Below are positions 16,440-25,975 of a DNA stretch of 64,000 bases, one piece after another (positions within the stretch are counted from its first letter, which is position 1; the number at the start of each line of letters is the position of its first letter). Both the position numbers and the translations under genes were made by a program. Under the pieces are notes generated by a model. It saw nothing but the letters and a program-made list of their open reading frames with translations. It was not told where the DNA came from and searched no databases. This stretch comes from JACVRX01 sp046726315 (GTDB lineage Bacteria > Actinomycetota > Actinomycetes > Jiangellales > Jiangellaceae): positions 62,001-126,000 of the forward strand of contig JBKPAG010000024.1 of the NCBI GenBank assembly GCA_046726315.1. Direction: 5' to 3'.

Positions 16440-16880
16440 GCCACGGGCTGCTTCAAAGTTGCGATGTTCGGTCGCCGATCGCTCAGGCCGTGCATGAAGG
16501 CGTGTCAGCCGGGATCCGGGGTACGCGGCGAAGCTGGCCTGGTACGCCGATGGAGAGACGCCGACCAGCGCTGAACTACGACCCCAGGCTGGTATAGCCG
16601 ACCAGCATGCACACCTCGGTGACGTTGAGGTTCGTGGCTCGCATAAGATCCTGGGCCCGTTCGATGCGTCGTTCAGCAAGGTACGCCGCTGGTGTCGTGC
16701 CCTATGCGAGGGCGAAGCAGCGAAGGAAGTGGAACTTGGAGACCCGAGCCGCATCCGCCAGCTCGTCGAGGTCGAGCGGCTCGGCACAGTGCCGGTCGAT
16801 GAGGTCGTGCGCCCGACACAGGTGCACCAGGAGATGTTCCGGTGCGCGAATTATCAGGCCATTCTCACCCGCCGGTAGAC
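16440..16880 (-). pseudogene. Broken AraC-family regulator gene
   Basis: Minus-strand translation shows HLLVHLCRAHDLIDRHC, LDLDELADAARVSKFHFLRCF (first helix-turn-helix), then GTTPAAYLAERRIERAQDLM and NLNVTEVCMLVGYTSLGS (second helix-turn-helix), then VGVSPSAYQASFAAYP. This is a short AraC-type regulator. A stop (TAG at 16702-16704) lies between the two motifs, another (16576-16578) follows LGS, and a frameshift with loss of about 10 bp separates LGS from VGVSPSAYQ. There is no good start codon upstream of the first motif. The coding content is therefore clear but the gene is dead. Its 3' part has no recognisable homology beyond about 16450. Confidence 0.82.
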
Positions 16881-16888
16881 AACCACGA

Positions 16889-17302
16889 TCAGCGGTTTGC
16901 GGCAGCACAATCGATGACGAACTGCGCGGCTTCGCGTCGGTACTGACGCAGAGCCGCGATCTGGTCGTCGTCCGGTTCCTCCGATGCCTGCGCGCGGTCG
17001 GCCAGGTCCGCGACCCGCAGGGCCTGAAGGAGGATACGGCGGTTGGGGAAGTCCTCGACCTCGAGTGAGATCGTTCCTTCAACGGCGGCGAGCCGCGACC
17101 GCACCGCCGGCTCGAACTTCTGGTGGTCTTCCTGGCCCAGTACCAGCAGCAGGTCGTCGGCATACCCGATCGCGGACACGACCTGGTGACAACCGTCACC
17201 CGGATCGGTGTACGTCGCGAGCGCGTCGGCGCCGTCCGGCTCACCGTCTCCGCACCCGGCAACCAGGAGAACGGCTGCCAGGATCAGCTGCGGGCTCCGC
17301 AT
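16889..17302 (-). CDS. Small putative lipoprotein after purA
   Basis: 137 residues beginning MRSPQLILAAVLLVAGCGDG, a lipoprotein signal with lipobox LVAGC (Cys17). The mature part is about 120 residues, mostly helical and acidic. It holds two further Cys residues (GDGCHQVV and FVIDCAAANR) and no known motif. The ATG lies 4 nt after the purA stop, so it is probably co-transcribed with purA, although no functional link is evident. It would be anchored outside the membrane. The function is unknown. The AraC remnant follows immediately. Confidence 0.7.
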   Translation of the reverse strand: MRSPQLILAAVLLVAGCGDGEPDGADALATYTDPGDGCHQVVSAIGYADDLLLVLGQEDHQKFEPAVRSRLAAVEGTISLEVEDFPNRRILLQALRVADLADRAQASEEPDDDQIAALRQYRREAAQFVIDCAAANR

Positions 17303-17306
17303 CGGC

Positions 17307-18593
17307 TCAGGGAGTCAGCGGGCGGGTGACGACGGTGTGCTCGCGGCCGGGTCCGACGCCGACAGCCGACACTGGCGCACCGCAGAGATCCTCGACGGCG
17401 GACACATAGTCGCGGGCCCCCTGGGGAAGGTCACCGAACGACCGAGCACCGGAGATGTCCTCGCCCCATCCGTCGACGTATTCGTACATCGGCACGGCGT
17501 GGTGGAACTCGGTCTGCGTCATCGGCATGTCGTCATGCCGAACGCCGCCGATGTCATAGGCGACACACATGGGGATCTTGTCCCTGCCGGTCAGCACGTC
17601 CAGCTTGGTGAGCACGAAGTCGGTGACACCGTTTACCCGCGCCGCGTACCTGCCGATGACCGCGTCGAACCAGCCGCACCGCCGCGGACGTCCGGTCGTC
17701 GTGCCGTACTCGGCACCGGCATCGCGCAACTGTCGCCCGTCGATATCGTGCAGCTCGGTGGGAAACGGGCCTTCTCCGACCCGCGTGGTGTACGCCTTCA
17801 TCACCGCGATCACCCGGTTGATCCGGGTGGGTGGGATTCCGGACCCGGTGCATGCGCCCCCAGCCGTCGGGTTCGAGGACGTGACGAACGGATAGGTGCC
17901 GTGATCGACGTCCAGCAGCGTGGCCTGACTCGCTTCGAGCAGAACCGTCTGCCCATCGTCGAGCGCCTGGGACAGCAGCGCCGTGGTGTCGGTGACCATC
18001 GGCCCCAGCCGGTCTGCGAAGCTGAGCAGCTCGTCGGCGACGTCGTCGACCGTGATCGCCCGCCGGTTGAATACCTTGACCAGCAGTTGGTTCTTCTGCT
18101 CGAGCGCACCCTCGACCTTCTGCCGCAGGATCTTCTCGTCGAAGAGATCCTGGACCCGGATCCCGACCCGGGACATCTTGTCCGCATACGTCGGTCCGAT
18201 ACCGCGGCCCGTCGTCCCGATCCGCCGGTTGCCCAGGAAGCGCTCGGTCACCTTGTCCAGCGTGCGGTTGTACGACGTGACCAAGTGCGCGTTGGCGCTC
18301 ACGACCAATGTCGACGTATCGACGCCGCGGGCCTCGAGCGCGTCGATCTCGTCGAACAGTACCCCGAGGTCTATGACGACTCCGTTGCCGATCACCGGCA
18401 CCACACCGGACCTGAGGATGCCCGACGGGAGTAGGTGCAGCGCGTACCTCTCGCCACCGATCACGACGGTATGGCCGGCGTTGTTACCGCCGTTGAACTT
18501 GACCACGTAGTCGACCACGTTGCCGAGCAAATCGGTCGCCTTGCCTTTGCCCTCGTCGCCCCATTGGGCACCCACCAGCACGATCGCAGGCAC
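17307..18593 (-). CDS. purA: Adenylosuccinate synthetase
   Basis: 428 residues. It makes adenylosuccinate from IMP, aspartate and GTP, the first committed step to AMP. Motifs: VGAQWGDEGKGKATDLLG (GTP P-loop and catalytic Asp), NGGNNAGHTVV (catalytic His), GTTGRGIGPTYADKMSR, QATLLDVDHGTYPFVTSSN, and TTGRPRRCGWFDAV near the end. Start: GTG at 18593 (PAIVLVGAQWGDEGKGK) with AGGAAGGGG about 8 nt upstream. An open frame reaches further upstream only because it reads through the tandem repeat array. The gene leader is that array (18662-18877). A small lipoprotein gene follows 4 nt downstream. Confidence 0.97.
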   Translation of the reverse strand: MPAIVLVGAQWGDEGKGKATDLLGNVVDYVVKFNGGNNAGHTVVIGGERYALHLLPSGILRSGVVPVIGNGVVIDLGVLFDEIDALEARGVDTSTLVVSANAHLVTSYNRTLDKVTERFLGNRRIGTTGRGIGPTYADKMSRVGIRVQDLFDEKILRQKVEGALEQKNQLLVKVFNRRAITVDDVADELLSFADRLGPMVTDTTALLSQALDDGQTVLLEASQATLLDVDHGTYPFVTSSNPTAGGACTGSGIPPTRINRVIAVMKAYTTRVGEGPFPTELHDIDGRQLRDAGAEYGTTTGRPRRCGWFDAVIGRYAARVNGVTDFVLTKLDVLTGRDKIPMCVAYDIGGVRHDDMPMTQTEFHHAVPMYEYVDGWGEDISGARSFGDLPQGARDYVSAVEDLCGAPVSAVGVGPGREHTVVTRPLTP

Positions 18594-18661
18594 GTATGGC
18601 ACCCCTTCCTGAGCAGGAGACGCGGCGACTGGTGGGTATGCGGGCGCACAGCCCGAGCAGA

Positions 18662-18877
18662 GGGTACCCCGGTGTATGCGGGGCCAGAGCCCCCGCAGGT
18701 GGCGGGTACCCCGGGGGCATGCGGCGGCGGAGCCCCCCGCAGGTGGCGGGTACCCCGGGGGCATGCGGGGGCGGAGCCCCCCGCAGGTGGCGGGTACCCC
18801 GGGGGCATGCGGGGGCGGAGCCCCCGCAGGTGGCGGGTACCCCGGGGGCATGCGGCGGCGGAGCCCCCGCAGGTGGC
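18662..18877. repeat. Five tandem 42-44 bp hairpin repeats upstream of purA
   Basis: The units are 18662-18703, 18704-18747, 18748-18791, 18792-18834 and 18835-18877. Each starts GGGTACCCCGG, then (G)GGCATGCGG, then a hairpin of the form GGGGGC-GGA-GCCCCC, then CGCAGGTGGC. Units 2-5 are nearly identical; unit 1 is more divergent (GTGTATGCGGGGCCAGAGCC). The units differ by one or two bases in the G and C runs, so the array is not in one frame. It begins 69 bp upstream of the purA start and ends one base before the stop of the regulator gene, filling the purA leader. A related single unit lies in the purD 3' end. Confidence 0.95.
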
Positions 18878-18878
18878 G

Positions 18879-19865
18879 TCAGATCAGCTTGCGCCGGGCT
18901 GCCTCGACGCCGGCCTGGAAACGGGTCGTCGCACCGAGCTCGCCGATCTGCTCAGCGACCCGCCGGCGTACCGTCCGCAACGAGACTCCCAGCTGCCGAG
19001 CGATGGTCTCGTCCTTGGCGCCGGCTGCTAGCAGCTTGAGCACTTGCAGGTTCTGGTGATCGCCGGCCGGTTGCATGCCCGGCAGGGCAGCACCTTGCCG
19101 CCACAGGACGTCGAACAACAACCGCAGGGAATCCACCACTCCGGGGGTTCGCACGATGACGCGTCGGGCCGGAAAGCTGCCCCACTCGACCGGAACCAGG
19201 GCCGCTTGGACACCGAAGACCATCAACCGTGCTGGCGGCGAAGGCAGTAATCGAACATTCTCGCCGAGCTCGGCCCACCTTCGCACGGTGGCCAGCCATT
19301 GCGGCCGATGCAGCGCCTCGGTGGGGTAGATGCTGCGGACGCCCCGTCCGCCAGCGGCTTCCCGCGCGATGAGGGTGTCCTGTTTGGGCCAGCCCGGCCG
19401 GTCCAGCCACTCCACCGTATGGATCAGGAGCACCTCACCTGTGGTGCTCCGAAGGAGAGCGTCGACGACCGCGCCGACTTCGGGGCCGGCGTGGACCTCG
19501 ACCGGTTGCAGTGGCGAGCCGACGAATTCGGCGCCGCGTTCTTCGGCCGCGTAGTCCGCGATGGCGGCCCGCAGACTCGCCAACGCTCGTTCGCGATCGA
19601 GCAGGCTTCGGGCCTCCAGCTCCCCCAACCGGCCCAGCGCGAGGTGCGGTGACAGTGCGAAGATCAGCCCGTCGCTGTGCGCAAGCAAACCCAGCTCGAC
19701 AAGCGGAGCGAGTTCGGCTTCGACCTCGGCGTGCTCCCAGCCGAGCAGGCTGATCAGCTTCGCGGTCGTCGTCCGACCTTCCCGCAGCACCGCGCGGTAC
19801 AGCCGGTCCCCTCGGGGGCCGATACCGAAGCTCTCTAGCGGCAAGTCATGCGTGGTGGACGTCAC
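18879..19865 (-). CDS. LuxR/TrmB-type helix-turn-helix regulator
   Basis: 328 residues. The N-terminal 70 form a winged-helix region of the TrmB type (LYRAVLREGRTTTAKLISLL, then VEAELAPLVELGLLAHSDG). The middle resembles the phospholipase D-like effector part of such regulators (GEVLLIHTVEWLDRPGWP). The C-terminal 60 contain a LuxR/GerE-like helix-turn-helix: VLKLLAAGAKDETIARQLGV then SLRTVRRRVAEQI. Proteins of this layout are orphan regulators in Streptomyces and relatives and have no phosphorylation domain. The target is unknown; the array of repeats and purA lie directly downstream on the same strand. The start is a GTG at 19865. Confidence 0.75.
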   Translation of the reverse strand: MTSTTHDLPLESFGIGPRGDRLYRAVLREGRTTTAKLISLLGWEHAEVEAELAPLVELGLLAHSDGLIFALSPHLALGRLGELEARSLLDRERALASLRAAIADYAAEERGAEFVGSPLQPVEVHAGPEVGAVVDALLRSTTGEVLLIHTVEWLDRPGWPKQDTLIAREAAGGRGVRSIYPTEALHRPQWLATVRRWAELGENVRLLPSPPARLMVFGVQAALVPVEWGSFPARRVIVRTPGVVDSLRLLFDVLWRQGAALPGMQPAGDHQNLQVLKLLAAGAKDETIARQLGVSLRTVRRRVAEQIGELGATTRFQAGVEAARRKLI

Positions 19866-19931
19866 AGTTGGCAGGTTAGCGCCAGTGTCACTAAAATGCC
19901 GTATTGATCATGGTGCGCGATGCATCATAGA

Positions 19932-19982
19932 AGCTGAGGCCGCCGGGAACGCTGCAGGGGACGATTCCGGCGGCCTCAGCTC
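19932..19982 (-). terminator. Strong hairpin after fba
   Basis: AGCTGAGGCCGCCGG at 19932 and its complement CCGGCGGCCTCAGCT, ending at 19982, form a stem of about 15 bp around a 21 base loop. It begins 7 bp after the fba stop in the direction of transcription. There is no T tract, as is common for actinobacterial terminators. It separates fba from the regulator gene on the same strand. Confidence 0.7.
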
Positions 19983-19989
19983 GTGCCCA

Positions 19990-21012
19990 TCAGGTGATCC
20001 GCTGGCCAGCCGAGCGCAGCGCCTCGCACGCTTCGACGACCCGGGCGGCCATGCCCGCCTCGGCCGCCTTCCCCCATGTGCGGGGGTCGTACTGCTTCTT
20101 GTGTCCGACCTCACCGTCGACCTTCAACACGCCGTCGTACTTGGTGAACATGTGGTGCGCCACCGGCCGGCTAAATGCGTACTGCGTATCGGTGTCGACG
20201 TTCATTTTGACGACCCCGTAGTCGACTGCCGTGCGGATCTCGTCGAGGGAAGACCCGGATCCACCGTGGAAGACCAAGTCGAACGGCTTGTCGACGCCGG
20301 TCTTCTCGCCGACCGCCTTCTGGATCTCGTCCAGGATCTCTGGACGCAGTTGCACGTTGCCTGGCTTGTAGACGCCGTGGACGTTTCCGAACGTCAGCGC
20401 GGTCAGGTAGCGGCCTCGCTCCCCCGTGCCAAGCGCGGCCGCGGTCGCAATGCCGTCCTCGGCGGTGGTGTAGAGCTTCTCGTTGATCTCGTGCGATACC
20501 CCGTCTTCTTCGCCGCCGACGACACCAACCTCGATCTCGAGCACGACGTTTGCTTTGGCGGCGGCGGACAACAGTTCCTCGGCGATCTGCAGGTTCTCCG
20601 CCAGCGGCACCGCTGACCCGTCCCACATGTGCGACTGGAACAACGGCGGCTCACCCTTGGCGACACGTTCTGTGGAGATGGCCAGCAGTGGGCGGACGAG
20701 GCTGTCGAGCTTGCCCTTTGGGCAATGATCCGTGTGCAGCGCGATGTGGACGTCGTAGTTGCGCGCCACCTCGTAGGCGAACGCCGCCAAGGCGGACGCA
20801 CCCGCGACCATGTCCTTGACGTTGGGCCCGGACAGGTATTCCGCCCCGCCGGTCGACACTTGGACGATGCCGTCGCTGCCGGCGTCGGCGAAGCCACGTA
20901 ACGCGGCGTTGAGAGTCTGCGAGGACGTCACGTTGATCGCCGGGTACGCGAAGGCGCCGGACTTCGCCCGGTCGAGCATCTGGGCGTACGTCTCCGGGGT
21001 GGCTATAGGCAT
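19990..21012 (-). CDS. fba: Class II fructose-bisphosphate aldolase
   Basis: 340 residues. A zinc enzyme of glycolysis and gluconeogenesis that reversibly cleaves fructose 1,6-bisphosphate. It shows VHIALHTDHCPKGKLDSL (zinc His and active-site Asp), EIEVGVVGGEEDGV, LTALTFGNVHGVYKPG (zinc His), DLVFHGGSGSSLDEI (zinc His and phosphate loop) and KMNVDTDTQYAF. The ATG at 21012 (PIATPETYAQMLDRAK) has AAGGAG 7 nt upstream. Upstream in-frame sequence lacks homology. The gene is divergent from ptsH with 140 bp between. A strong hairpin follows its stop. Identification is firm. Confidence 0.97.
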   Translation of the reverse strand: MPIATPETYAQMLDRAKSGAFAYPAINVTSSQTLNAALRGFADAGSDGIVQVSTGGAEYLSGPNVKDMVAGASALAAFAYEVARNYDVHIALHTDHCPKGKLDSLVRPLLAISTERVAKGEPPLFQSHMWDGSAVPLAENLQIAEELLSAAAKANVVLEIEVGVVGGEEDGVSHEINEKLYTTAEDGIATAAALGTGERGRYLTALTFGNVHGVYKPGNVQLRPEILDEIQKAVGEKTGVDKPFDLVFHGGSGSSLDEIRTAVDYGVVKMNVDTDTQYAFSRPVAHHMFTKYDGVLKVDGEVGHKKQYDPRTWGKAAEAGMAARVVEACEALRSAGQRIT

Positions 21013-21152
21013 CGGGACTCCTTGCGTGGGACGTCGGGACACTCTCCCGGCCAGTATTCCGCGACGACGCCCGTGCTGCACCGCCGGTCCGGACGCTGGG
21101 CGATAGCCTCGCATCCGGCGCAAGCCGGACGGCCGACCCGAGGAGCTCAGCT

Positions 21153-21428
21153 GTGCCCGAGCGAACCGCCACGGTGGCCAGCAAGGTTGGTCTGCACGCG
21201 CGACCGGCAGCGGTATTCGTCAAGGCGGCTGCAGAAGCGGCTGTCCCGGTCACGATCCGGAAGAAGGACGGCGTGGCAGTCAACGCCGCCAGCATCTTGT
21301 CGATCATGACACTGGGGGTGTCGCACGGCGACGAGGTCGTGCTCGCCGCGCAGGGAGACGGCGCCGACGCTGTTCTCGACGCGCTGACGGAGTTGCTCGA
21401 GCAGGACCTCGACGCCCCTGCTCGGTGA
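21153..21428 (+). CDS. ptsH: HPr phosphocarrier protein of the PTS
   Basis: 91 residues. HPr carries phosphate from enzyme I to EIIA at His15, in GLHARPAA. The regulatory-site region is NAASILSIM, where Ser47 stands near the classical Ser46. The GTG at 21153 is preceded by GAGGAGCTCAGCT. Its partners ptsI, EIIC, EIIB and EIIA are within 6 kb. It is divergent from fba; the 140 bp between holds a short CCGGC-GCAA-GCCGG repeat at 21114-21127. It ends at 21428, and the 151 bp after it lead to the MFS gene and contain a weak hairpin (CAGGCTTG ... CAAGCCTTG). Confidence 0.95.
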   Translation: MPERTATVASKVGLHARPAAVFVKAAAEAAVPVTIRKKDGVAVNAASILSIMTLGVSHGDEVVLAAQGDGADAVLDALTELLEQDLDAPAR

Positions 21429-21579
21429 AACGTGAACGCCAAGCGCTGGCCATCACCAGGCTTGTTGATACCTCCCTAGGCCTGCAAGCCTTGCGGCGTA
21501 TGCACAGGGGTGGCCCCGTGGTCATTCCGACGCTGGTTCCGCCGGAAATGTCTGCGGCAGCGGCTAGCGTTTCGCGGCG

Positions 21580-22830
21580 ATGAGCGACACGCCGCAGCGC
21601 CGACCCGACGGTCGCCTGTCGCGGTGGTGGGCAGGCACCACGAGCGGGCTGCCGCGGCCGTTCTGGTACCTGCTGGCCGGGGCATTCGTGAACCGGCTCG
21701 GCTACATGGTGGAGCCGTTCCTGGCGCTCTATCTGGCCGGGCCACGCGAGCTCGATCCGTCGACCGTCGGCGTTGTCCTCGCGGCGTTCGGCGCTGGGGC
21801 GTTCGCGTCGCAACCGATCGGCGGCTACCTGGCCGACCGGTACGGCCGCCGCGCGACACTCGTCGGCGGAATGATCGGCACGGCCGCCAGTTTCATGCTG
21901 CTCGCCTTGGTGCGCGGCCTGGGCCTGATGGGCGTCGCGGCCTGCGTATCCGGTGTCGCGATAGACCTCTACCGACCAGCGGTCTCGGCGATGATCGCCG
22001 ACCTGGTGGCGCCGGAGAACCGAGCCAAGGCGTTCGCGCTGCTGTATTGGGCGATCAACCTGGGGGTTGCCGCCGCGGGCATCACCGGCGGATTCCTCGC
22101 CACGCGGTCGTACTGGTTGCTGTTCATGGTCGACGCGGCGACCTGCCTGGCGTTCGCACTGCTGATCGCGCAAAGGGTGCCAGAGACCCGGCCCGAACGG
22201 CAGCCCGGAGATCAGGCCGGATACGGGCGCGCGCTCTCCGACGGACTGCTGGTGACCCTCACCGCGGCCACGCTGCTCGGCGCGATCGTGTACATGCAGA
22301 GCTTCATCACGTTGCCGCTGGCGGTAGCCGCCGACGGCCTCGGCCCCGACGCTTATGGAGTCATCTACGCGGTGAACCCGGCGGTGGTGATCCTGGCCCA
22401 GGTGCTGGTTCTGCGGGTGATCGACCGGCTGCCGGCTGTGCCCACCCTCGCTGCCTCGGCGATCGTGATGGGCATCGGATTCGCGCTGACGATGTTCGCT
22501 TCGTCGGTCCCGTTGTTCATGGTCACGGTCATCGTGTGGACCCTCGGCGAGATTGGCTTCAACGCGGTCGGGCCCGCCCTGGTCGCCGACATCGCGCCGC
22601 CTGCACTTCGCGGCCGGTACAACGGCATCGTCGGCATGTCGTTTGGCGCCGCTGCGTTCGTGGCGCCGTTGGTCGGCACGGCAGTTCTCGAGAGCTACGG
22701 CGAGCCCGCCCTATGGACCGGCTGCCTGATCGTCAGCATCGTCGCGGCTGCACTCATCACAGCGATGGGGCCAGGCATCAAAGCAAGACGAGCGGCGTTG
22801 TCAGAGGCCGCGCTCGGCCAACCCGGGTAG
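21580..22830 (+). CDS. MFS transporter (drug-efflux type)
   Basis: 416 residues with 12 predicted membrane helices. The first intracellular loop carries the MFS motif A-like GGYLADRYGRRATLVGG. The second half has a shorter equivalent, PALVADIAPPALRGRYNGI. The family is a single-component proton-driven exporter of the DHA type, and the substrate is unknown. The start is ATG at 21580 (SDTPQRRPDGRL). The last 30 bp overlap the convergent ptsI 3' end, so transcription of the two genes collides. There is no regulator gene adjacent, and it lies between ptsH and ptsI without an obvious role in sugar uptake. Confidence 0.85.
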   Translation: MSDTPQRRPDGRLSRWWAGTTSGLPRPFWYLLAGAFVNRLGYMVEPFLALYLAGPRELDPSTVGVVLAAFGAGAFASQPIGGYLADRYGRRATLVGGMIGTAASFMLLALVRGLGLMGVAACVSGVAIDLYRPAVSAMIADLVAPENRAKAFALLYWAINLGVAAAGITGGFLATRSYWLLFMVDAATCLAFALLIAQRVPETRPERQPGDQAGYGRALSDGLLVTLTAATLLGAIVYMQSFITLPLAVAADGLGPDAYGVIYAVNPAVVILAQVLVLRVIDRLPAVPTLAASAIVMGIGFALTMFASSVPLFMVTVIVWTLGEIGFNAVGPALVADIAPPALRGRYNGIVGMSFGAAAFVAPLVGTAVLESYGEPALWTGCLIVSIVAAALITAMGPGIKARRAALSEAALGQPG

Positions 22831-24471
22831 CTCGGACCGGACGGCCTGCCGGGCCTGCCGCGCATTGGGGGCCGCCACGGCGAGTTCGGCCGTCCGCACG
22901 CATTCGGCATATGAGGTCGACCGGAGCGCCGCGGCGACGTCGGGGATTGCCCGGGGCGTCATCGACAAGCTGCTCGCACCGAAGCCGACCAGCGCACACG
23001 CGAGGGCGGGATCGGCGGCTGCCTCCCCGCACACGCCGACCGGCCGGTCGCGGTCCTTGCCCGCTTGGCACGTCAGCTGTACCAGCCGGAGCACCGCCGG
23101 TTGCCACGGGTCATTCAACGCGGCCAGTGCGCCGACACTGCGATCGGCGGCCATCGTGTATTGAGTCAGGTCGTTCGTACCGATGCTGGCGAACTTCGCT
23201 GAACGCAGCAGGTCCGCGGCCGAAAGGGCTGCAGACGGCACTTCGATCATGACGCCTGCGCTGTCCAGGCCGGCGGCCTGGCACCGCTGGACGAACTCGG
23301 CGGCCTCGTCGACGGTTGCCACCATCGGGGCCATCACCCACACCTCTGCTCTTTCGCGCTTGGCTGCACGCGCGATCGCCGTGAGTTGATCTGTCAACAG
23401 CTGCTCGGAACGCGCGGAGATCCGCAACCCCCTGATACCCAGCGCGGGATTCGGCTGCACGGACTGCTCCAGGAACGGCAACGGCTTGTCGGCGCCTCCG
23501 TCCAGGGTGCGCAGCACGACCCGACGCCCGGGAAACGCCGCCAGAACCTGCTGGTACGCCGCGACCTGCTCGTCGACCCCAGGCGCTAGCGGATGGTCGA
23601 GGAAACAGAACTCGGTTCGGAACAGCCCGACTCCCTCCGCCGCAGCGTCGACGGCGGCATCGACCTGAGCCGGGGCGCCCACGTTGGCCATCAGCCGTAC
23701 CGGATGGCCATCTGCCGTCCGTCCCCGCCCGTCGAAAGTCCGGACGCGTCGAGTGACGTTGTGCACATGTGCGACCTCGGCCGAGCCAGGATCGGTCCGC
23801 AAGGTTCCCGCGGAACCGTCCACCAGGACGATGGTCTCGTCGGCGAGCTCGAGCACGCCGGTGGCCGCGACCACCGCCGGGATGCCGACCGACCGCAACA
23901 GAATCGCGGTGTGCGATGTCGGCCCGCCGTGAGCGGTCGCGACCGCCACACAGGCCGTCGGATCCAGCATCGCTGTGTCAGTCGGAGCAAGATCGCGTGC
24001 CACAAGCACGTACGGTCCGGGCCGCTCCGGGAGTCCCGGCGCCGGCAACCCGGACAACTCGGCGACGATGCGGTCCCGGACATCAGCCACATCGCGGGCC
24101 CGCTCGGCCAGATAACCCCCGAGCGCCATGAGCGCAGCGGCCATCTCGCCAGCCGTGTCCCACACCGCTCTGGCCGGTGACACCAACGCCGAAACCCGCT
24201 GTTTGGCCCCGTCGACGAGAACCGGATCGACAGCCATGAGCGCCGCGGCCTCGAGAACAGCCTTGCCGTCGCCGCGGGCCTTCGCTGCACGGGCGGACAA
24301 TTGGTCGCTGACTCGGTCCGCGGCGACGCTGATCCGCTCGGCCAGTGCCGCGAAGTCGGCGCCCTCAGTCGGTTCTGCGTCGGCGGAGGGTGCGGCGACC
24401 GGGCCTGGCATCCGCACGATCGGACCCACCGCCCGCCCTGGGCTCACTCCGATCCCGACGATCTCAGCCAT
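22801..24471 (-). CDS. ptsI: PTS enzyme I (phosphoenolpyruvate-protein phosphotransferase)
   Basis: 556 residues. It takes phosphate from PEP and passes it to HPr. It has an N-terminal HPr-binding and phospho-His domain with GGPTSHTAILLRSVGIPAVV (active His), and a C-terminal PEP-binding TIM barrel with GVGLFRTEFCFLD, DGGADKPLPFLEQ, PALGIRGLRI, SIGTNDLTQYTMAADR and VGVCGEAAADP (Cys of the PEP site). The ATG is 5 bp after the stop of the EIIC gene, so the genes are an operon. It is typical in length. The 3' end overlaps the convergent MFS gene by 30 bp. Confidence 0.96.
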   Translation of the reverse strand: MAEIVGIGVSPGRAVGPIVRMPGPVAAPSADAEPTEGADFAALAERISVAADRVSDQLSARAAKARGDGKAVLEAAALMAVDPVLVDGAKQRVSALVSPARAVWDTAGEMAAALMALGGYLAERARDVADVRDRIVAELSGLPAPGLPERPGPYVLVARDLAPTDTAMLDPTACVAVATAHGGPTSHTAILLRSVGIPAVVAATGVLELADETIVLVDGSAGTLRTDPGSAEVAHVHNVTRRVRTFDGRGRTADGHPVRLMANVGAPAQVDAAVDAAAEGVGLFRTEFCFLDHPLAPGVDEQVAAYQQVLAAFPGRRVVLRTLDGGADKPLPFLEQSVQPNPALGIRGLRISARSEQLLTDQLTAIARAAKRERAEVWVMAPMVATVDEAAEFVQRCQAAGLDSAGVMIEVPSAALSAADLLRSAKFASIGTNDLTQYTMAADRSVGALAALNDPWQPAVLRLVQLTCQAGKDRDRPVGVCGEAAADPALACALVGFGASSLSMTPRAIPDVAAALRSTSYAECVRTAELAVAAPNARQARQAVRSELPGLAERGL

Positions 24472-24476
24472 GGCGG

Positions 24477-25871
<1,395 letters not shown>

Positions 25872-25894
25872 GCGGAACCTCCCGACTGGTGCGA

Positions 25895-25910
25895 GCTGGT
25901 CCAGGTCAGT
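25895..25910. promoter_or_regulatory. DasR-like operator (dre) candidate
   Basis: GCTGGTCCAGGTCAGT agrees at 11 of 16 positions with the DasR dre palindrome ACTGGTCTAGACCACT, and lies 24 bp upstream of the EIIC start in the 104 bp between divergent EIIC and deaminase genes. DasR/NagR-type GntR repressors control GlcNAc PTS genes in Streptomyces. No dasR gene is in the window, so the assignment rests on this partial match and on context. Confidence 0.4.
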
Positions 25911-25975
25911 GTCCCAACCCGGCCGGCTGGTTGGCCGGATCGGTTCGATCAGGCTGACGAGGTACGGTCCGCGAT

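Noticed and set aside
17307..18851. Purine synthetase frame extended to 514 residues with a Pro/Gly-rich repeat N terminus
   Set aside because: The extension is translation of the tandem hairpin array; the GTG at 18593 has a good ribosome-binding site and matches the family start.
18662..18877. CRISPR-like array
   Set aside because: Units are directly adjacent with no unique spacers, each has an internal hairpin, and no cas genes are present.
22801..22830. Gene fusion or frameshift where the MFS and ptsI 3' ends overlap
   Set aside because: Convergent 30 bp overlap with intact stop codons on both strands; similar overlaps (purD/oxidoreductase, MMPL/hutF) occur elsewhere here.
25895..25910. 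Confident DasR operator
   Set aside because: Only 11 of 16 positions match and no dasR gene is in the window; kept as a low-confidence candidate.
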